Notes: generated by a model not told the origin, from the sequence alone. A stretch of DNA of 64,000 bases from Coprinellus micaceus (GCA_951394405.1 OX596346.1:2170001-2234000), one strand, 5' to 3'. Numbered from the stretch's first letter, positions 36,162 through 48,037 are shown. A program made the numbers and translations.

Positions 36162-37457
36162 ATGTTACCCTTGACACTCTTCCATTACCTCCTCATTGGC
36201 CTGCTGGGGACGCTTGTGAGGAGTAGCACAACACAGGAGGATGCAGCACGCCAGTTCTTTGCTCGCAATGGGACCTCCTCGCACACGAACAACTGGGCAG
36301 TCCTCGTTTGCACCTCACGGTACTGGTTCAATTACAGGGTATGTTTTCATCCTCGAGGATGTTTGAGTTAATTAACAAGGGGACAGCACATGGCCAACGC
36401 GCTGAGCATGTACCGAACGATCAAGCGTTTGGGCATCCCCGACTCCAACATTATCCTCATGCTGGCCGACGATGCCTCTTGTAACGCCCGCAACAAGTTT
36501 CCTGGTGCCGTGTATGCGAACCCAGGAAAGCACCTGGACTTGTATGGGGAGAATGTTGAGGTCGACTATCGCGGGTACGAGGTGACGGTGGAGAACTTTA
36601 TTCGGGTGCTTACAGGTGCGCGGAGTATGGTATGTGGCTGTATGCATGCTGACATTGCACAGGTCGTGTCGAGCCCTCCGTCCCTCGGTCCAAACGCCTG
36701 CTCTCCGACGAAAACTCCAATATCTTCATTTTCATGACTGGTCACGGCGGCAACGACTTCCTCAAGTTCCAGGACAACGAGGAGATCAGCAGCCACGACA
36801 TTGCCGATGCTTTCGAGCAGATGTACCAGAAGAAGCGATATAACGAGATCTTCTTCATGGTCGACACCTGCCAGGCCAACTCACTCTACTCCCAACTGTA
36901 CTCCCCCAATATCCTCGCCACAGGTAGTTCAAAGGTGGGGGAAAACTCGTACTCGCACTCGAGCGACAAGGATCTGGGCGTGGCGGTCATCGACGCGTAT
37001 ACACATTCTGTGCTGGAGTTTCTGGAAGGGATCAATAAGACGAGCCATGCAACGCTCCAGGACCTGTTCGGCTCAATCGACCCCGCCAAGATCAACTCGC
37101 ATCCTGGTGTGCGGAGCGACCTCTTCCAACGGCCCCTTGACAAAACGCTCATTACGGACTTCTTTGGAGGTGTCTCGCAGGTCGAGGTCGCGGACGTGGC
37201 AGGGCATGACGAATTAGAGGCCGAGCCTGAACAGCAGGCATTTATCCCTCCTCCGAGGCAAGAACCAATACTCTAGCGGTGAATGCGGCTAACCGTTATG
37301 CGTCTCCAGTGCCGGGACGGACTCGCGCCCTAAAACATATAACAAACAAGTGATACCCGAAGACAGGACGACGAAGGCGACCGCGGCGGCGAGGACGTGG
37401 GGAGCGCTAGCTCTCCTGGGAGGCCTAGTGGGGTGGGTTGGACTGCGATCATCATGA
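36162..37457 (+). CDS. GPI8: GPI8/PIG-K, catalytic subunit of GPI transamidase
   Basis: Four exons (36162-36338, 36387-36615, 36663-37257, 37310-37457) encode 382 residues. A signal peptide is followed by the C13 legumain-like domain beginning [19 protein letters not shown]. The catalytic dyad is His163 in FMTGHGG and Cys205 in MVDTCQAN, matching spacing in the known family. The last exon adds [17 protein letters not shown], the expected C-terminal transmembrane helix. It is reached only by a GC-AG intron (37258-37309) with a good branch site (ggctaac); reading straight through stops at 37276 and lacks the anchor. The enzyme sits in the ER membrane and transfers preassembled GPI onto proteins after removing their C-terminal signal. 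Two aspartic proteases further right may be unrelated clients, as they carry ordinary transmembrane tails. Confidence 0.97.
37258..37309 (+). other. GC-AG intron in GPI8
   Basis: The donor AG|GCAAGA matches the GC-donor consensus, the branch-like ggctaac lies about 20 nt before the acceptor ctccag, and splicing keeps frame and adds the missing membrane anchor. Confidence 0.85.
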
Positions 37458-38273
37458 TGTACATGTTCATTGTTCAACAGTATCCGTAAGTACGCCTGAA
37501 TCCATCCCCACATTCCACGACACCGAAACCAACCTGGAGGCTCTGAGCATTAACACCAACTCGAGCCTTACCGAGGGCCCACAGCATACATTACTCTTGC
37601 GTATTCCCCGATAAGGGTCAAGGTTTCTTTCAAGTTTCAAGTTTACACGAGAGCCAGGCTCGATCACCACTTCGGGCCACGTGGCAAAATCCGCGTGAAA
37701 GTGAAACAAGCGCCCGGGTTCCGTTAAGCGCTGGAGGTGGAAAACACACTGGCAAAGGATCGAGGCACCAAAATTGAAACACAACGTTGTTGCCATGCGA
37801 ATCCCTCGCCTTCTCCATCCAAACACTCACCCCCGAATTTGGCCTTGCCTTCCCGCTCCTTTCCGGTCCTCGTGTAGTTCATGGATCAAGCGGAGTCCCA
37901 ATTGCCACAGCCGGGGCGTTGCAGGTAAAAGTACTTAAGATAGGAAGAAGGCCTCCGAACACGCTTTAAGCCGAAGAGAAATATTAAAGTAGACCTCTTC
38001 ACTCCTTCGTGGCCATGGATAACCTCCTCCTGTCGAGACTGGGGCTAGTGTGGAAGGGCCGGGTGGCCCCATACCCTCCAAGCGCATTACTGGTGCACGT
38101 CTTAGACCCATGGTATCTGGCCAGCTGATGACGCTGCCTCGCACACGGCTAACACAAGGGGAGATGTGTACCGGCCCGAAACATCTGCCAGGAATCTTTG
38201 CCCTCCTCAAAGAATGAGAAGATAAATCGGAGAAGTGGGTGGGCCCCGGATTCGTATTTTTCGCCTGTGAGTC
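37458..38273. other. Intergenic region with no supported gene
   Basis: About 815 bp of GPI8 3' flank and sequence before an orphan ORF. No motif, repeat or RNA gene was seen. Confidence 0.5.
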
Positions 38274-38828
38274 GTGCTTGTCAAGACAGCGAAGGAGGGG
38301 TGCGCTCACATGCAAATTTTAACTGCTCACAGGCGTCTCCATGATGTTTGGTTCAATCTGGTTTCAAAACATATTGCACGCGAGGGACGGACCAGACACG
38401 CTCCCGCAGCCAACGAGGCGTACCGAAAACTAGCTCGGCAGGCATTCGTTGTTGACAACGCACCCTCCGACTTTTACACTCCCCACTCTGCCTTGCAGTA
38501 TTTCGGGATCCTGGTGGCCTACCTCCACGCTTTCCAGGATCCCATTGCACAATCTTGTGGGCCGAGGAAGCTGTGTGAAATCAATGATTGGCACGACGAT
38601 ATTGTTGCTCTTTTTCGGCGAGGAAACAGGGAAGAGATGGCCCCTCTCCAGCAGGCAATGCTGTACTCATCCACGAAAATCCACCACATCGCTCAGATGG
38701 GGGAAGAAGGGTGGACTGCAGACAACGGACACCAGGTAGCGGAATGCATCTTACTGGTCATGGTGATGCTCCACCGTGTCCACCTTCCAACGTTGGGGTT
38801 CATAGCAATGGAGAAATCTTCGGAGTAG
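38274..38828 (+). CDS. Hypothetical orphan protein
   Basis: An intron-free frame of 184 codons starts MLVKTAKEGCAHMQ and ends AMEKSSE. The composition is balanced and looks helical, with many His, Ala and Leu residues (for example HSALQYFGILVAYLHAF and ECILLVMVMLHRVHL), unlike random frames nearby. I do not recognise a family. It lies about 310 bp beyond the end of the minus-strand NACHT gene. A first exon further upstream is possible, since a GT-AG pair before 38274 cannot be excluded. It may also be chance; no function is proposed. Confidence 0.35.
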   Translation: MLVKTAKEGCAHMQILTAHRRLHDVWFNLVSKHIAREGRTRHAPAANEAYRKLARQAFVVDNAPSDFYTPHSALQYFGILVAYLHAFQDPIAQSCGPRKLCEINDWHDDIVALFRRGNREEMAPLQQAMLYSSTKIHHIAQMGEEGWTADNGHQVAECILLVMVMLHRVHLPTLGFIAMEKSSE

Positions 38829-39141
38829 GTAGAGTATATACTTAGCGGTTCGCCTGCCCTGATGGCGATGCCACTATTTAGCTTCACCGGACGGTGCCGG
38901 TACTGTAGCTTATCGATCCTCAGTAAGCTATGTATCAACGAGTCCGGGAAGGGCGCATGTCAACCAAGAAGTATGGGTCAGACAGATCCTCAACTCGAAA
39001 CCTATCCCTCAGCAGGGCAAAAGCCGTGGGCTTAACTAGCTTCCCTTCCTCGGCCCAAGTTTTCAACAGCCGCTTCCTCCAGTGTTTGCAGACAGGGCGG
39101 CAGCTACTATATCCCCGACACTAGGAAGTCATAGACCACAG

Positions 39142-41161
39142 TTAGATGGCAGAACCAAAGTTAAATGTGCTTAGCGCAGGACGCACCTGTTCATGCACCA
39201 GGAGGAAGAGGTGACCAGGGAGACCTGAGAAGTTCCGCTCTGCAAAGGCCTCTCTACCCCACCACTCAACGTCACTACTGAGGAGCATCTCTTTGTCATC
39301 GTGCGATAGGTTGAGAAAGACCGATATATTCTTTGCCCACAATACCGCAAGACATTCGAAAAACTTAGAGTCGAAGAAACGGCCGTCATTCTCCAGAGCT
39401 AGGGGGACCTGGGGTCCTTTGCCTGAGTAAATGGTCAAGGCCAGTCGAAAGCAATGAGAAAGGAAACACATACAGCTCAGAGTCCGAATGATACGTTGCT
39501 TGAGCCAGGTTTCGCTCACATCTACTCCTTCTATCGGAAATGCGGAAGACCTGTTGGGGTCGTCGAGGAAATCAAACAGGGACTTGTGGTAAAAGGTATA
39601 GTCCTTCACCTTGTCGTCCTGTGAAGGTATCCGCATCAAGGACGGGAGGCTCCCCACCAGGATGTCGGCTTCTCCCGCGGCTGATTCAAAGAGGCGGTTG
39701 AAGAACCACGCGGTGGAGAAGGTCTTGTGGGGGTCCATGACATCCAGCCACCGGTACGTCTTGAGCCACCGAATGGTCATCCTTGAATTGGGACTAGATG
39801 TGAGGATTCGCGTGTAGAGTGCATCGAGGGTTCCAAAAGGGGAGCCATCGGCTGCACGCAGGTTGAGCACGCACTCCAGTTGGACTTGTGGAGGTGCCGT
39901 AGGCGTTTCGATGAAGCGTACGACAGTTGCAGCATATACAAACTGACCAGAGGCGTTGGAAACGAGTGTTCGCAGAGCGTACGATCCCGGCCAAGAAGCA
40001 GGTAGATGGCTGAACCGACGGCGTATTTGCGCGAACTTAGCTTTATAAAAGAGCGTGATGTCGGTGTCGGGGTCGTACTTGTCGTCTAGAAACAGTTCAA
40101 ATGAGGCGTCCTTTCCGGTGGGTGCTGAGAAGAACCGGCGAATATGGTGTTCCGGTCGACTCGCGACGATGATTAAGAATGGGAAGGTAGGGTCGTTGGC
40201 CGCGCGCAAGAGAATGGAGAGGATTTCATTTTGGGCGAGAGCTTTATCTTGTAGAAGCACTTGTTGGTTGGTCCCGTCTCCGCTTTGGAATCGGTCCCCA
40301 TCACATTCGTCGAGGCCGTCAATGACGATGACTTTCGGACACTGAGAAGGGTCATAAAGGCCCTGACACTCCCGGAGCGGTCTCAAAATGAGCGCTTCCA
40401 CTTGTTCATGAAGGTTCTTCTGAAAGATGATTGGATCTTTTCGGATCGCAGCGCCTACCAACCGTGGTAGACAGTCCCTGAAGACCCGATGCTGGCACAG
40501 CTGATACGCCAACGTTGTCACGAGGCGTCCCTTGGTTCGTCGGTCCGGCGAACGAGCGAAGGTGGAGAAGAAAAAGCTGGCGGCCAAGTATCCTGCTTGT
40601 TGGCACGCATCCGCAACTGATCCTGCGATAGCAGTCTTGCCCGTCCCGGCGGGCCCCGTTATCCACAGCATCTTCTTCGGCTCAGCATCGCCTTCTCCGT
40701 CGGTGATCCAGCTGAAGATCTCCTCTTGCACTGCGACTCGTGTGTGTTCGTGGCATTTGGGCGCATCGAAGCGCTCAGACGAGTTATTCAGAGCGCCCGG
40801 GGAGACGTGTTTGGACAACCCTTGAGACCTCGCAGTCAGTTCGAAGCGCACCAAACCTTGAACTGTGGTTCAATTTCACCTAGAAGAAAATCCGTGGGGG
40901 ACTCTTCCCCCTGGGATTGTGGCTCAGGTTCTTGAACGACGTTGACAGCGTAGTAGTTCTGAGCTTTGATTCGTGTATTCCTTTGGGGACGACCTGAATG
41001 TGGTGGATGTGGTGGTTTAGTACCATGCAATCACCGAACTTGCTTGCACACGCACCTGGGGCAGAGTTGGACGATGCACCCGATATTTCTACATGCTGGT
41101 AGTTTTTTGTGTTGATTTGCGTGTTCCGGTCGATATTGAAGTCGTGCGCCTTCCTGAACAT
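39142..41161 (-). CDS. NACHT-domain NTPase, short fungal NLR-like protein
   Basis: Three exons (41161-41056, 40993-40880, 40820-39142) encode 632 residues. The start MFRKAHDFNIDRNTQ is the short N-terminal motif often seen in basidiomycete NACHT proteins. A linker (SKHVSPGALNNSSERFDAPK) precedes the NTPase: Walker A GPAGTGKT at 129-136, Walker B KVIVIDGLDECD at 236-247, and a sensor strand FLIIVASRPEHHIRRFF. A helical winged-helix-like region follows (SPNSRMTIRWLKTYRWLDVM). The protein ends without ankyrin, WD40 or TPR repeats, so it is an NLR without a repeat domain, or truncated. Homologues act in non-self recognition or remain uncharacterised; the N-terminus carries no recognised effector domain. 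The downstream neighbour on the same strand is a small orphan ORF in the opposite direction. Confidence 0.92.
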
Positions 41162-41649
41162 GGCGAGCACACCTTGCTGAGGAAAGGGAAGAAGAGAGAT
41201 GGGCGCTGTTAACAACCATTAGGTGCCAACCGTTAACAGCCACCACGCAGTCTGACAGGTGTGGCTGTGTCGAATGGGCGCTTAAATACGATTTACCGAG
41301 GAATAGTAAGTACCCAAGGCTCAGGGCTTTGGCGGGAATAGGATGGTTGGCAAGCGCCTGACACATCCCATTGACCTCGATAAAAGCCGTATATTGACCA
41401 CGCGCGACGGACAGACTCGTTGTCCACACGCAATTCCCTCTCGCAATGCATACCAGCACTGGACAGTGGATGCCTTGAGCCACTGTGGCCACATCGAGCT
41501 TGAAAGTCAGACATGATGTAGTTTCTCATCTCAACTTCAGACCAGCGTGTCTTTCAGAATCCGTCACATCATAAACCATTCCACTCTATGCTCGAAGTGA
41601 ACCCTTCACATGTCGGACTACGACGACAACTACAGCGCAAAGCACCAAT

Positions 41650-43553
41650 TCAGGTCAAGTTGGGCGACCATGAACCTTCGAGGAACGGGAAAGGCCCCCC
41701 CATCCCCTCTTCGTTCCATTGTTCTCGCAACACACTGACCATCTCCCTGCCCTCTTCAAATCTCTCTTGCGAAATCCATGCGTCAATCCGACACCCAACG
41801 GCGTCGCAGAGATCCTGAACGTTTTGCTCATATCTCTGGGCCAAGGCCGTCTCCGCACGTATCGCGTCTCCCTCTTGGGGACAGAAATCTACAGGGCACG
41901 GATACCTTTGTTTTCCTGAAACGGCCGCGATCTCTTCCCATCGCTCTTGGACCTCTAGGAGAATCGCACGCAGGTCGTGAGGCCCATCTGAAATAACCCT
42001 GAGGATGACTGGGAGGAGGTTGAACAGGGTGAGTACATGGGGTAACTTCCAGCTCTCCCCTCTCTCGTCCCCCAGCGCATACACCATTCTTTGATACGCG
42101 TGGTCCCGACAAGCAAGGCGGTGCTCCAGGCGTACTTCCTCCTGCATCGCGAGGGAGAGTGATTCGAAGTCTTCGGGAAAGTGCACGTCCCCATTGGGGG
42201 ACGTCTGTACCTTCCCTCCGCGATATACGAACGCCTCCGCCATCTTAGCCTGCATACAGAACGGGTGGATCACGGTTCCCTGCCAGTCTATAACACCCTG
42301 CAGCCCTCTCTTTAGGTCCTTGGACCAAATCATGTTACCCAGAGAGAGGTCAGGGTGATTGAGTGCTGGGCGACTGAGAACTGGGCCCGCAGGGACGATG
42401 ATGTCGATGATGCCCGAGACCATGTTCAAGTATCGAATAATTTCCGTCTTGTCCTTCGGAGTTGAGCGAATGAGCGGGTTTCGGAAAGCGATGCCGCTTT
42501 CCAACGCCTGTAATTGTAAGCCAACAGCGTCCCGGATGAGGGTCCGCATGTCCCTCCCTGACTACCCTTCAATGCACAGCGCGTCATTCAACAGGAACGA
42601 CTCACAAGGACCCCGAGGAGAAACGACTTGTTCATACACATCACGGAACCATTCCCGCTGAACCGTTGGCCCGATTCTGTATTTGTCGGCCAAGGGCTTG
42701 TACTTGTCGGCGTGAAGTTGGTTGCTGTATAGTGGGTGAGTGGCGAGGATAGGATCCACGTCGGTCGCGAAATAGAGCGCTCCATGGAGGGAGAAGGGTT
42801 CCGATAATAGGTGTTGCTCGAAGTATGCTGCATCGAAAAGGACGTTGCCAACCGGCGTGCCTTTGGTCTCCGACTCATACCAGTTGTGGCTGAGAGTCAC
42901 ACCTTCCACGTAGTCCACGAGGATAAAAGGGGTCCCGACATCGGAGTCAGGAGAGCCACCCCAAGCAAGAACCTTGGGAGGTGAGGGGTGCATCTTGTCA
43001 TTGATCCACCGTTCCCGGACGTACTCCATCGTAGCTACCTCGCTCGCCGTGGTCTGGCGGATGTTGGGAACGATGGGATTCGGGATTCTGAGTGCGGCTT
43101 GGCGGTTGTTGTCAAAACCCAATAAGAACACCTTATTAAATGACCCTATCGGAGGGGGAAGAGGAGTGGGGGTTGAGTATCACCGTCCGATAGGAGAGAC
43201 TGGGCGAGATGGTCAACCTTCACCGAGTTTCTCCCACGTCACAACCCGCTGAGCACCAGCGCTTTTACAAGCGACGGCTTCTAGCGCAGGGACGTTGAAT
43301 ACTTGGCGTCGGAGGGCCATGTCTTAGTGAAGGAAAGAGGGGGAGAAGATGTCGATCAGCACACAGTGAAATAGTTTCAAGTGTTAGACTGTACAGTGTA
43401 CTGACTGGTGGCTTCGTTGAAGAGAAAACGACCAGTTGTATGATCGAACAATTCTGTGGGGTCATGCAAGAGGGATATATTTCTGGATCCAAGGTGCCGA
43501 CGAGTGCTTTGGGTTATGAAGAAGAGCTTGGAAGACATGTGGAATACCATCAT
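41650..43553 (-). CDS. Aminoglycoside-phosphotransferase-like protein (mitochondrial AIM9-like)
   Basis: Four exons (43553-43406, 43322-43218, 43145-42606, 42557-41650) encode about 566 residues. The N-terminus MMVFHMSSKLFFITQSTRRH is basic and amphipathic, consistent with a mitochondrial presequence; an in-frame ATG at 43682 is also possible. Then comes HTTGRFLFNEATNMALRRQ, the family entry segment, KLGEGSFNKVFLLGF as a kinase-like glycine loop, and RIPNPIVPN. The catalytic segment is LNHPDLSLGNMIW and the metal-binding motif VIDWQGT. The protein belongs to the fungal phosphotransferase group related to yeast AIM9 (FMP29), whose substrates are unknown; antibiotic resistance is not implied. 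The small exon joining ATN to MALRRQ uses a GTCAGT donor and an AAG acceptor. Confidence 0.88.
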
Positions 43554-44956
43554 GGGGAAGACACTCGACGAAGGGCATGGAGGTGTGCAGGCTATGCTTG
43601 TCTGAGCAATGTCTGAGTAGTGGCTGCCCGTTTCAGCGACGAGCACGTTCCCACACTCAGACGTCTCTCCCAGCAATTTCAACTTGAATTCTGAATTTCA
43701 GGCTTTGTCATTGCGTATCGGATGAGTGTTCTATGCTTAGGTTCACCAGCGCATGGCTGCAACCCTCCTTCGAAAGACTGTCAAGGGCCCTTTCGGACGT
43801 AAGGGAATACTTTGATTGGTTCACTGGCAGACATCCGAGCTTACGCGCTTTCATACTGTTCTAAAGTCAGCAGAGGCAATCCTCCACGATTACAACACTA
43901 CGCAGACCACTAGTTCAAGGTCTAGCTAAATCGTAAGCACGATATGTATGGTATCCGGTTTGACTGGTATATTTTAAAGAAAAGGATACCAGATGGTGGG
44001 GGCTCCTTAATCTCTAGATCAACGCCGGAGGTCCACCAGCTCTTCAAAATGCATAGAGGGGAGGGCGCTGAACAGACCAAAAGCGCTGTACGATCGAAGT
44101 CGAGTGCAAGGACAAGGATGGTAAACCGGTGTTGGACACGGAGGAAGTAATGTGGGGAGCCGTCAAAGTACCGCTCGTCGACCAGCTGGCCGATGGAGTT
44201 TAGTTCTCCATCCAATTTTAGCAGGCTGCGTCTGTTTTCTTTTTATGTGTGTATGTGATAATGGGGGATACGACCGAATTGTCGCATGCACCGGGTATAT
44301 CGGGTCGACGAAGGGCAGAGCGGGAGGTCTATAGCAGGTGAGGCCGGTGCGTCAAAAGGTAACGCGACGGTCGCAATTATGAACGCAAAACTAAGTTACA
44401 AGTAGCACTACAGATACACAAGTCTGGGTAGAGGCGCCGCTACATGCGGGATTTAAGCGCCCGTCCTCTGATTCGTTAATAAATGTCAGATTTGCTCTGT
44501 GTCCCCCCACCGAGAAGGCGAGGTATTCGCTTACAACGTACGTTTTGGACCGGAATATCCGTGCGTAGCCTGCCGCTAACACGTTAACATGTCTAATTCC
44601 AACGCTTCACCACCCCGACGGGCGCTTGTTTCAACTCGTGATGGGAAGACAGCTTTTCAGCGGAGCCTTCTCGCTATCTGGCAAAGAAAGGTTTCGAATT
44701 GCAGAGTGTGATAAATATCATGAAGAAGGAGATGGAAGAAAGAGAAACCGCATACCATCTATGCGGGAAACTGACAGTTGGAAGCTTCGGCGATCATGCG
44801 AGGACAAAGGTGACTGTCCCTGGCCTCGGGCAGGGGCCCTGGTTTGGACGGAGGGCCGATGAGAGGGTAGTTTAGGTGTAGCCTCCCTCGGGGACATTGC
44901 CACCGTGCGTCTTTTGTGTATGTATCGAATACACACCCCCGACGAGTTGTCTGAGG

Positions 44957-45002
<46 letters not shown>

Positions 45003-45357
45003 CCGCTGCCCTGTCACATGTGACACGCAACCTAAATGCGGCTATCTCAAACCACGGGCGTCTAATCTTGGGCGCCACCCTTCTTGAGCCGAACATGTTC
45101 AAACCGTGACAGCATGTAGGACAAACTTCCAGGAAGCTACTCCCCTTTTTCAACGATAGATGAACAAACGATTCATGAGGCGGTGGTGGGAGTAGGCTGG
45201 GGCATATTGCGACAGGGAGGGGCCAAGGAAGGCATGAGAATCCTTCCCACTCAGGCGAACTCCCGTGACATGAAAGAGCGAGCATCCAGTTATCCTACCA
45301 TCGCAGATTTCTCTACCTGCCATAAATGCGCGAATCTTCTATAATGTAATTCCGTGT
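43554..45357. other. Intergenic region with poly(T)/poly(A) tract
   Basis: About 1.8 kb between the APH-like gene and the end of the ThrRS gene, both minus strand. It contains one long T-then-A homopolymer junction (44957-44996). Open frames are short and without motifs. Confidence 0.5.
44957..44996. repeat. Homopolymer tract T11A29
   Basis: Eleven T are followed directly by 29 A. It is the longest homopolymer in the window and sits in a non-coding gap. Confidence 0.95.
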
Positions 45358-48037
45358 TTACGCCCACTTGTTGCTCAAACCCCTCGACTTCTTCATGGCC
45401 AAAAGCTTCTCAACGACATCATCGAGCTTCAAGATCTCACCACGAGACTTGGTGCCGACATCGTCACGGTTGCGGATGTTAACGGCACGGTTGTCGAGTT
45501 CTTCCTGGCCGACGACTGTAAAGGGCGGAGGAGTGAGCGCGTGAACAGAATGGATGCAGAGCAATTGGGCGCTTACCGAAGATAAAGTTGTACTGCGCAA
45601 TTTCACCATTCCTGACCTTCTTGTTCAGGGTATTATCGGTATCGTCCACATCGGCGTGGAGACCAAGCGAAGTAAGGCGGTCTGCAATTTCCGTCGCATA
45701 GTCCTTATACGGAGCAGCAACGGGGATAACAACCACCTGCCTGGGGGACAACCAGAACGGCCACTTGCCAGCAAAGTGCTCCGTAATAATGGCAATGAAT
45801 CTCTCCAAGCTACCGAGGATAGCACGGTGGATGATCACAGGACGCGTAATGTGCTCAGCCTCGCTGGTCGCAGGAGCTTCCGCCGAACGGTACTTCAAGT
45901 TGAAGCGCTCAGGAAGCTGGAAGTCGAGCTGGATAGTGGCGCACTGGAAGCTTCGCTTCAAGGCGTCGCTGATGGTAATGTCGATCTTGGGGCCGTAGAA
46001 AGCACCATCTCCGGGGTTCAACTCCCACTTGTCAGGGTAGTGCGTCTCCAAAGCCTGTTTGAGCTGCTCCTCGGCGGCGTTCCAGGTGGCGATCTCGCCG
46101 AGGTAGTTGTCAGGACGGGTGGACAACTCGAGCTTGAACTCAAAGCCGAAGAGGCCGTAGACATGGTGCATGAAGTCGAAGAGGGCGGAGATTTCCCCGG
46201 TGATTTGGGAGGGCATGCAGAAGACGTGGGTATCATCTTGGACGAAACGGCGGACACGAGTGAGACCGGTGAGGGCGCCGCTGGCTTCGTTACGGTGGAT
46301 GATACCGAACTCGGCCATACGAATGGGAAGCTCCTTATAGGAACGGTCGCGCGAGTCGAAAATGAGGCAGTGGCCTGGGCAGTTCATGGGCTTCAAGGCC
46401 CACTTCTCCTTCTCGACGTCAAGAGTGAACATGTCATCCTTGTAATTTTGCCAGTGACCAGAAGTCTCCCAGAGCTTGGAGTTGTACATATTGGGGGAAA
46501 TGACTAAAGGGAAGCATTTTCAGCCGTGTCCTGGAAATGGACCCTTTCGAGAACGTACCCTCCTGATATCCACGCTTGAAGTACTCTTCGCGCATGAACT
46601 CAACCAAAGCATTGTAGATCCTTGTTCCGTGAGGGAGGAAGAAGCAACTTCCAGGGCTCAATTCGTTGAAGAAGAACAGCTCCTGTTCCTTTCCAATCTT
46701 GCGATGGTCGCGCTTAGCGGCCTCGGCGAGGAAAGTCTTGTACTCCGTCAACTGCTTCTTGTCGGGGAAGGAGATACCATAGATACGCTGGAGGGAGTCG
46801 TTGTTGGCATCGGCGAGGAAGTATGATGAGGAGTTTTTGGTGACCATGAACGCCTTAATCTTGCCGGTATGGGGGATATGGGGGCCGACGCAGAGATCAA
46901 TCATGGGACCGCAGCGATATACGGTGGTAGATGTCCCGTCGGGAACCTTGGTCTCGATGAGGTACTTCTTGTACTTGTTGTACTGGAAAAGGGTCTTCTC
47001 GTTAGTAGGGCACCCAGGGAAAGATCTAGAGGGACGCACATGGAACATCTCCAACAACTTTTCCTTGGACACAACCAAACGCTCGAACTTCTGCTTGTCC
47101 TTCACAGCGCTCTCAGCAATCTTCTCCAGAACAGGGTAGTCGGTGTTGGAGACTGGCCGGTCCGTGGCCATCTCGTAGAAGAAGCCTTCGTCCGTGGGGG
47201 GACCCAAGCAGAGATGGCAGCCGTAGTGACGCTCGGAGGCCTCACCAAGGACGTGGGCAGACGAATGCCAGAAGACCTTCTTGCCTAGTGAAAACAGTCG
47301 TTCAGAACCGGGACATGTAACCATGGGGGAACGGGGTGACCTTCTGGGTGCTCGAAATCGAGGAGCTCGAGCTTGACGTCCTTTTCGAGTGGCCTGTCCA
47401 AGTCGTAGAGCTCGCCATCGACCTATAAACGTTCCAGTTGGCATACCATACTCCATGAAATAGCTTGTGCGTACCTTGGCAATGACGACGCGCTCTGACA
47501 AGCTTTTTGACAATTCCTTTGCAATGTCCATCGGGGTCGTCTCCCAGCTCGTCGCCTTCCGTTCCGAGCCATCTGGCATAGTGACGACAATCTCCTCCCT
47601 GGGTTGCGCTATTCATAACACTTGAACAGCTAGTCGAGTCATATATGAGTATGCACGCACCTTTTACCCACTCATCGTGCTCGCCCTTGAGCTGCTCGAA
47701 CATCTGGATACGGTGGTCGAAAAACTCGGGCTTGGGGTGAAGCTACTGCAACGTCACTCGGTTGCCTAGCCAGGATCCCATACGAGGAGCATACCTCGAG
47801 AGGGTGGCCAGAGGCCGTGGCAGCAGCAGCCTTCTTCTTATCTTTGGCCTTCTTGGGCACATCGCCAGCGTGGAGGCTGTCGAGGGCAGGGATTTGGACC
47901 GGGTGGGACGAGGAGGCGACGGGGGTGGTCATCGTGAGGTGTCGACGCTGGCCGGGGATGCGATGTGGGATCGGATAAGATAGAGCGCGGGACAGAGAAG
48001 GAAGAGGCCGCCTGACGCACAATCGAAGGCCCAGCAT
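45358..48037 (-). CDS. THS1: Threonyl-tRNA synthetase (cytosolic, probable dual targeting)
   Basis: Eight exons (48037-47795, 47742-47661, 47608-47475, 47422-47341, 47284-47040, 46982-46559, 46503-45577, 45515-45358) encode 764 residues. A TGS domain (about 110-175; [16 protein letters not shown]) precedes the editing domain with HSSAH (187-191) and CVGPH (293-297). The class II core shows motif [10 protein letters not shown], motif 2 [13 protein letters not shown] and motif 3 [14 protein letters not shown]. The C-terminal anticodon-binding domain begins [14 protein letters not shown]. The enzyme charges tRNA-Thr. The first ATG (48037) gives an Arg-rich presequence ([20 protein letters not shown]); the second (47932) starts MTTPVASS and would give a 729-residue cytosolic form. 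Intron 4 uses a poor GTCACC donor. Intron 5 is 57 nt and frame-preserving. Confidence 0.97.

Noticed and set aside
45554..46507. 317-codon plus-strand frame over the ThrRS core
   Set aside because: Antisense shadow of the highly conserved ThrRS catalytic domain.
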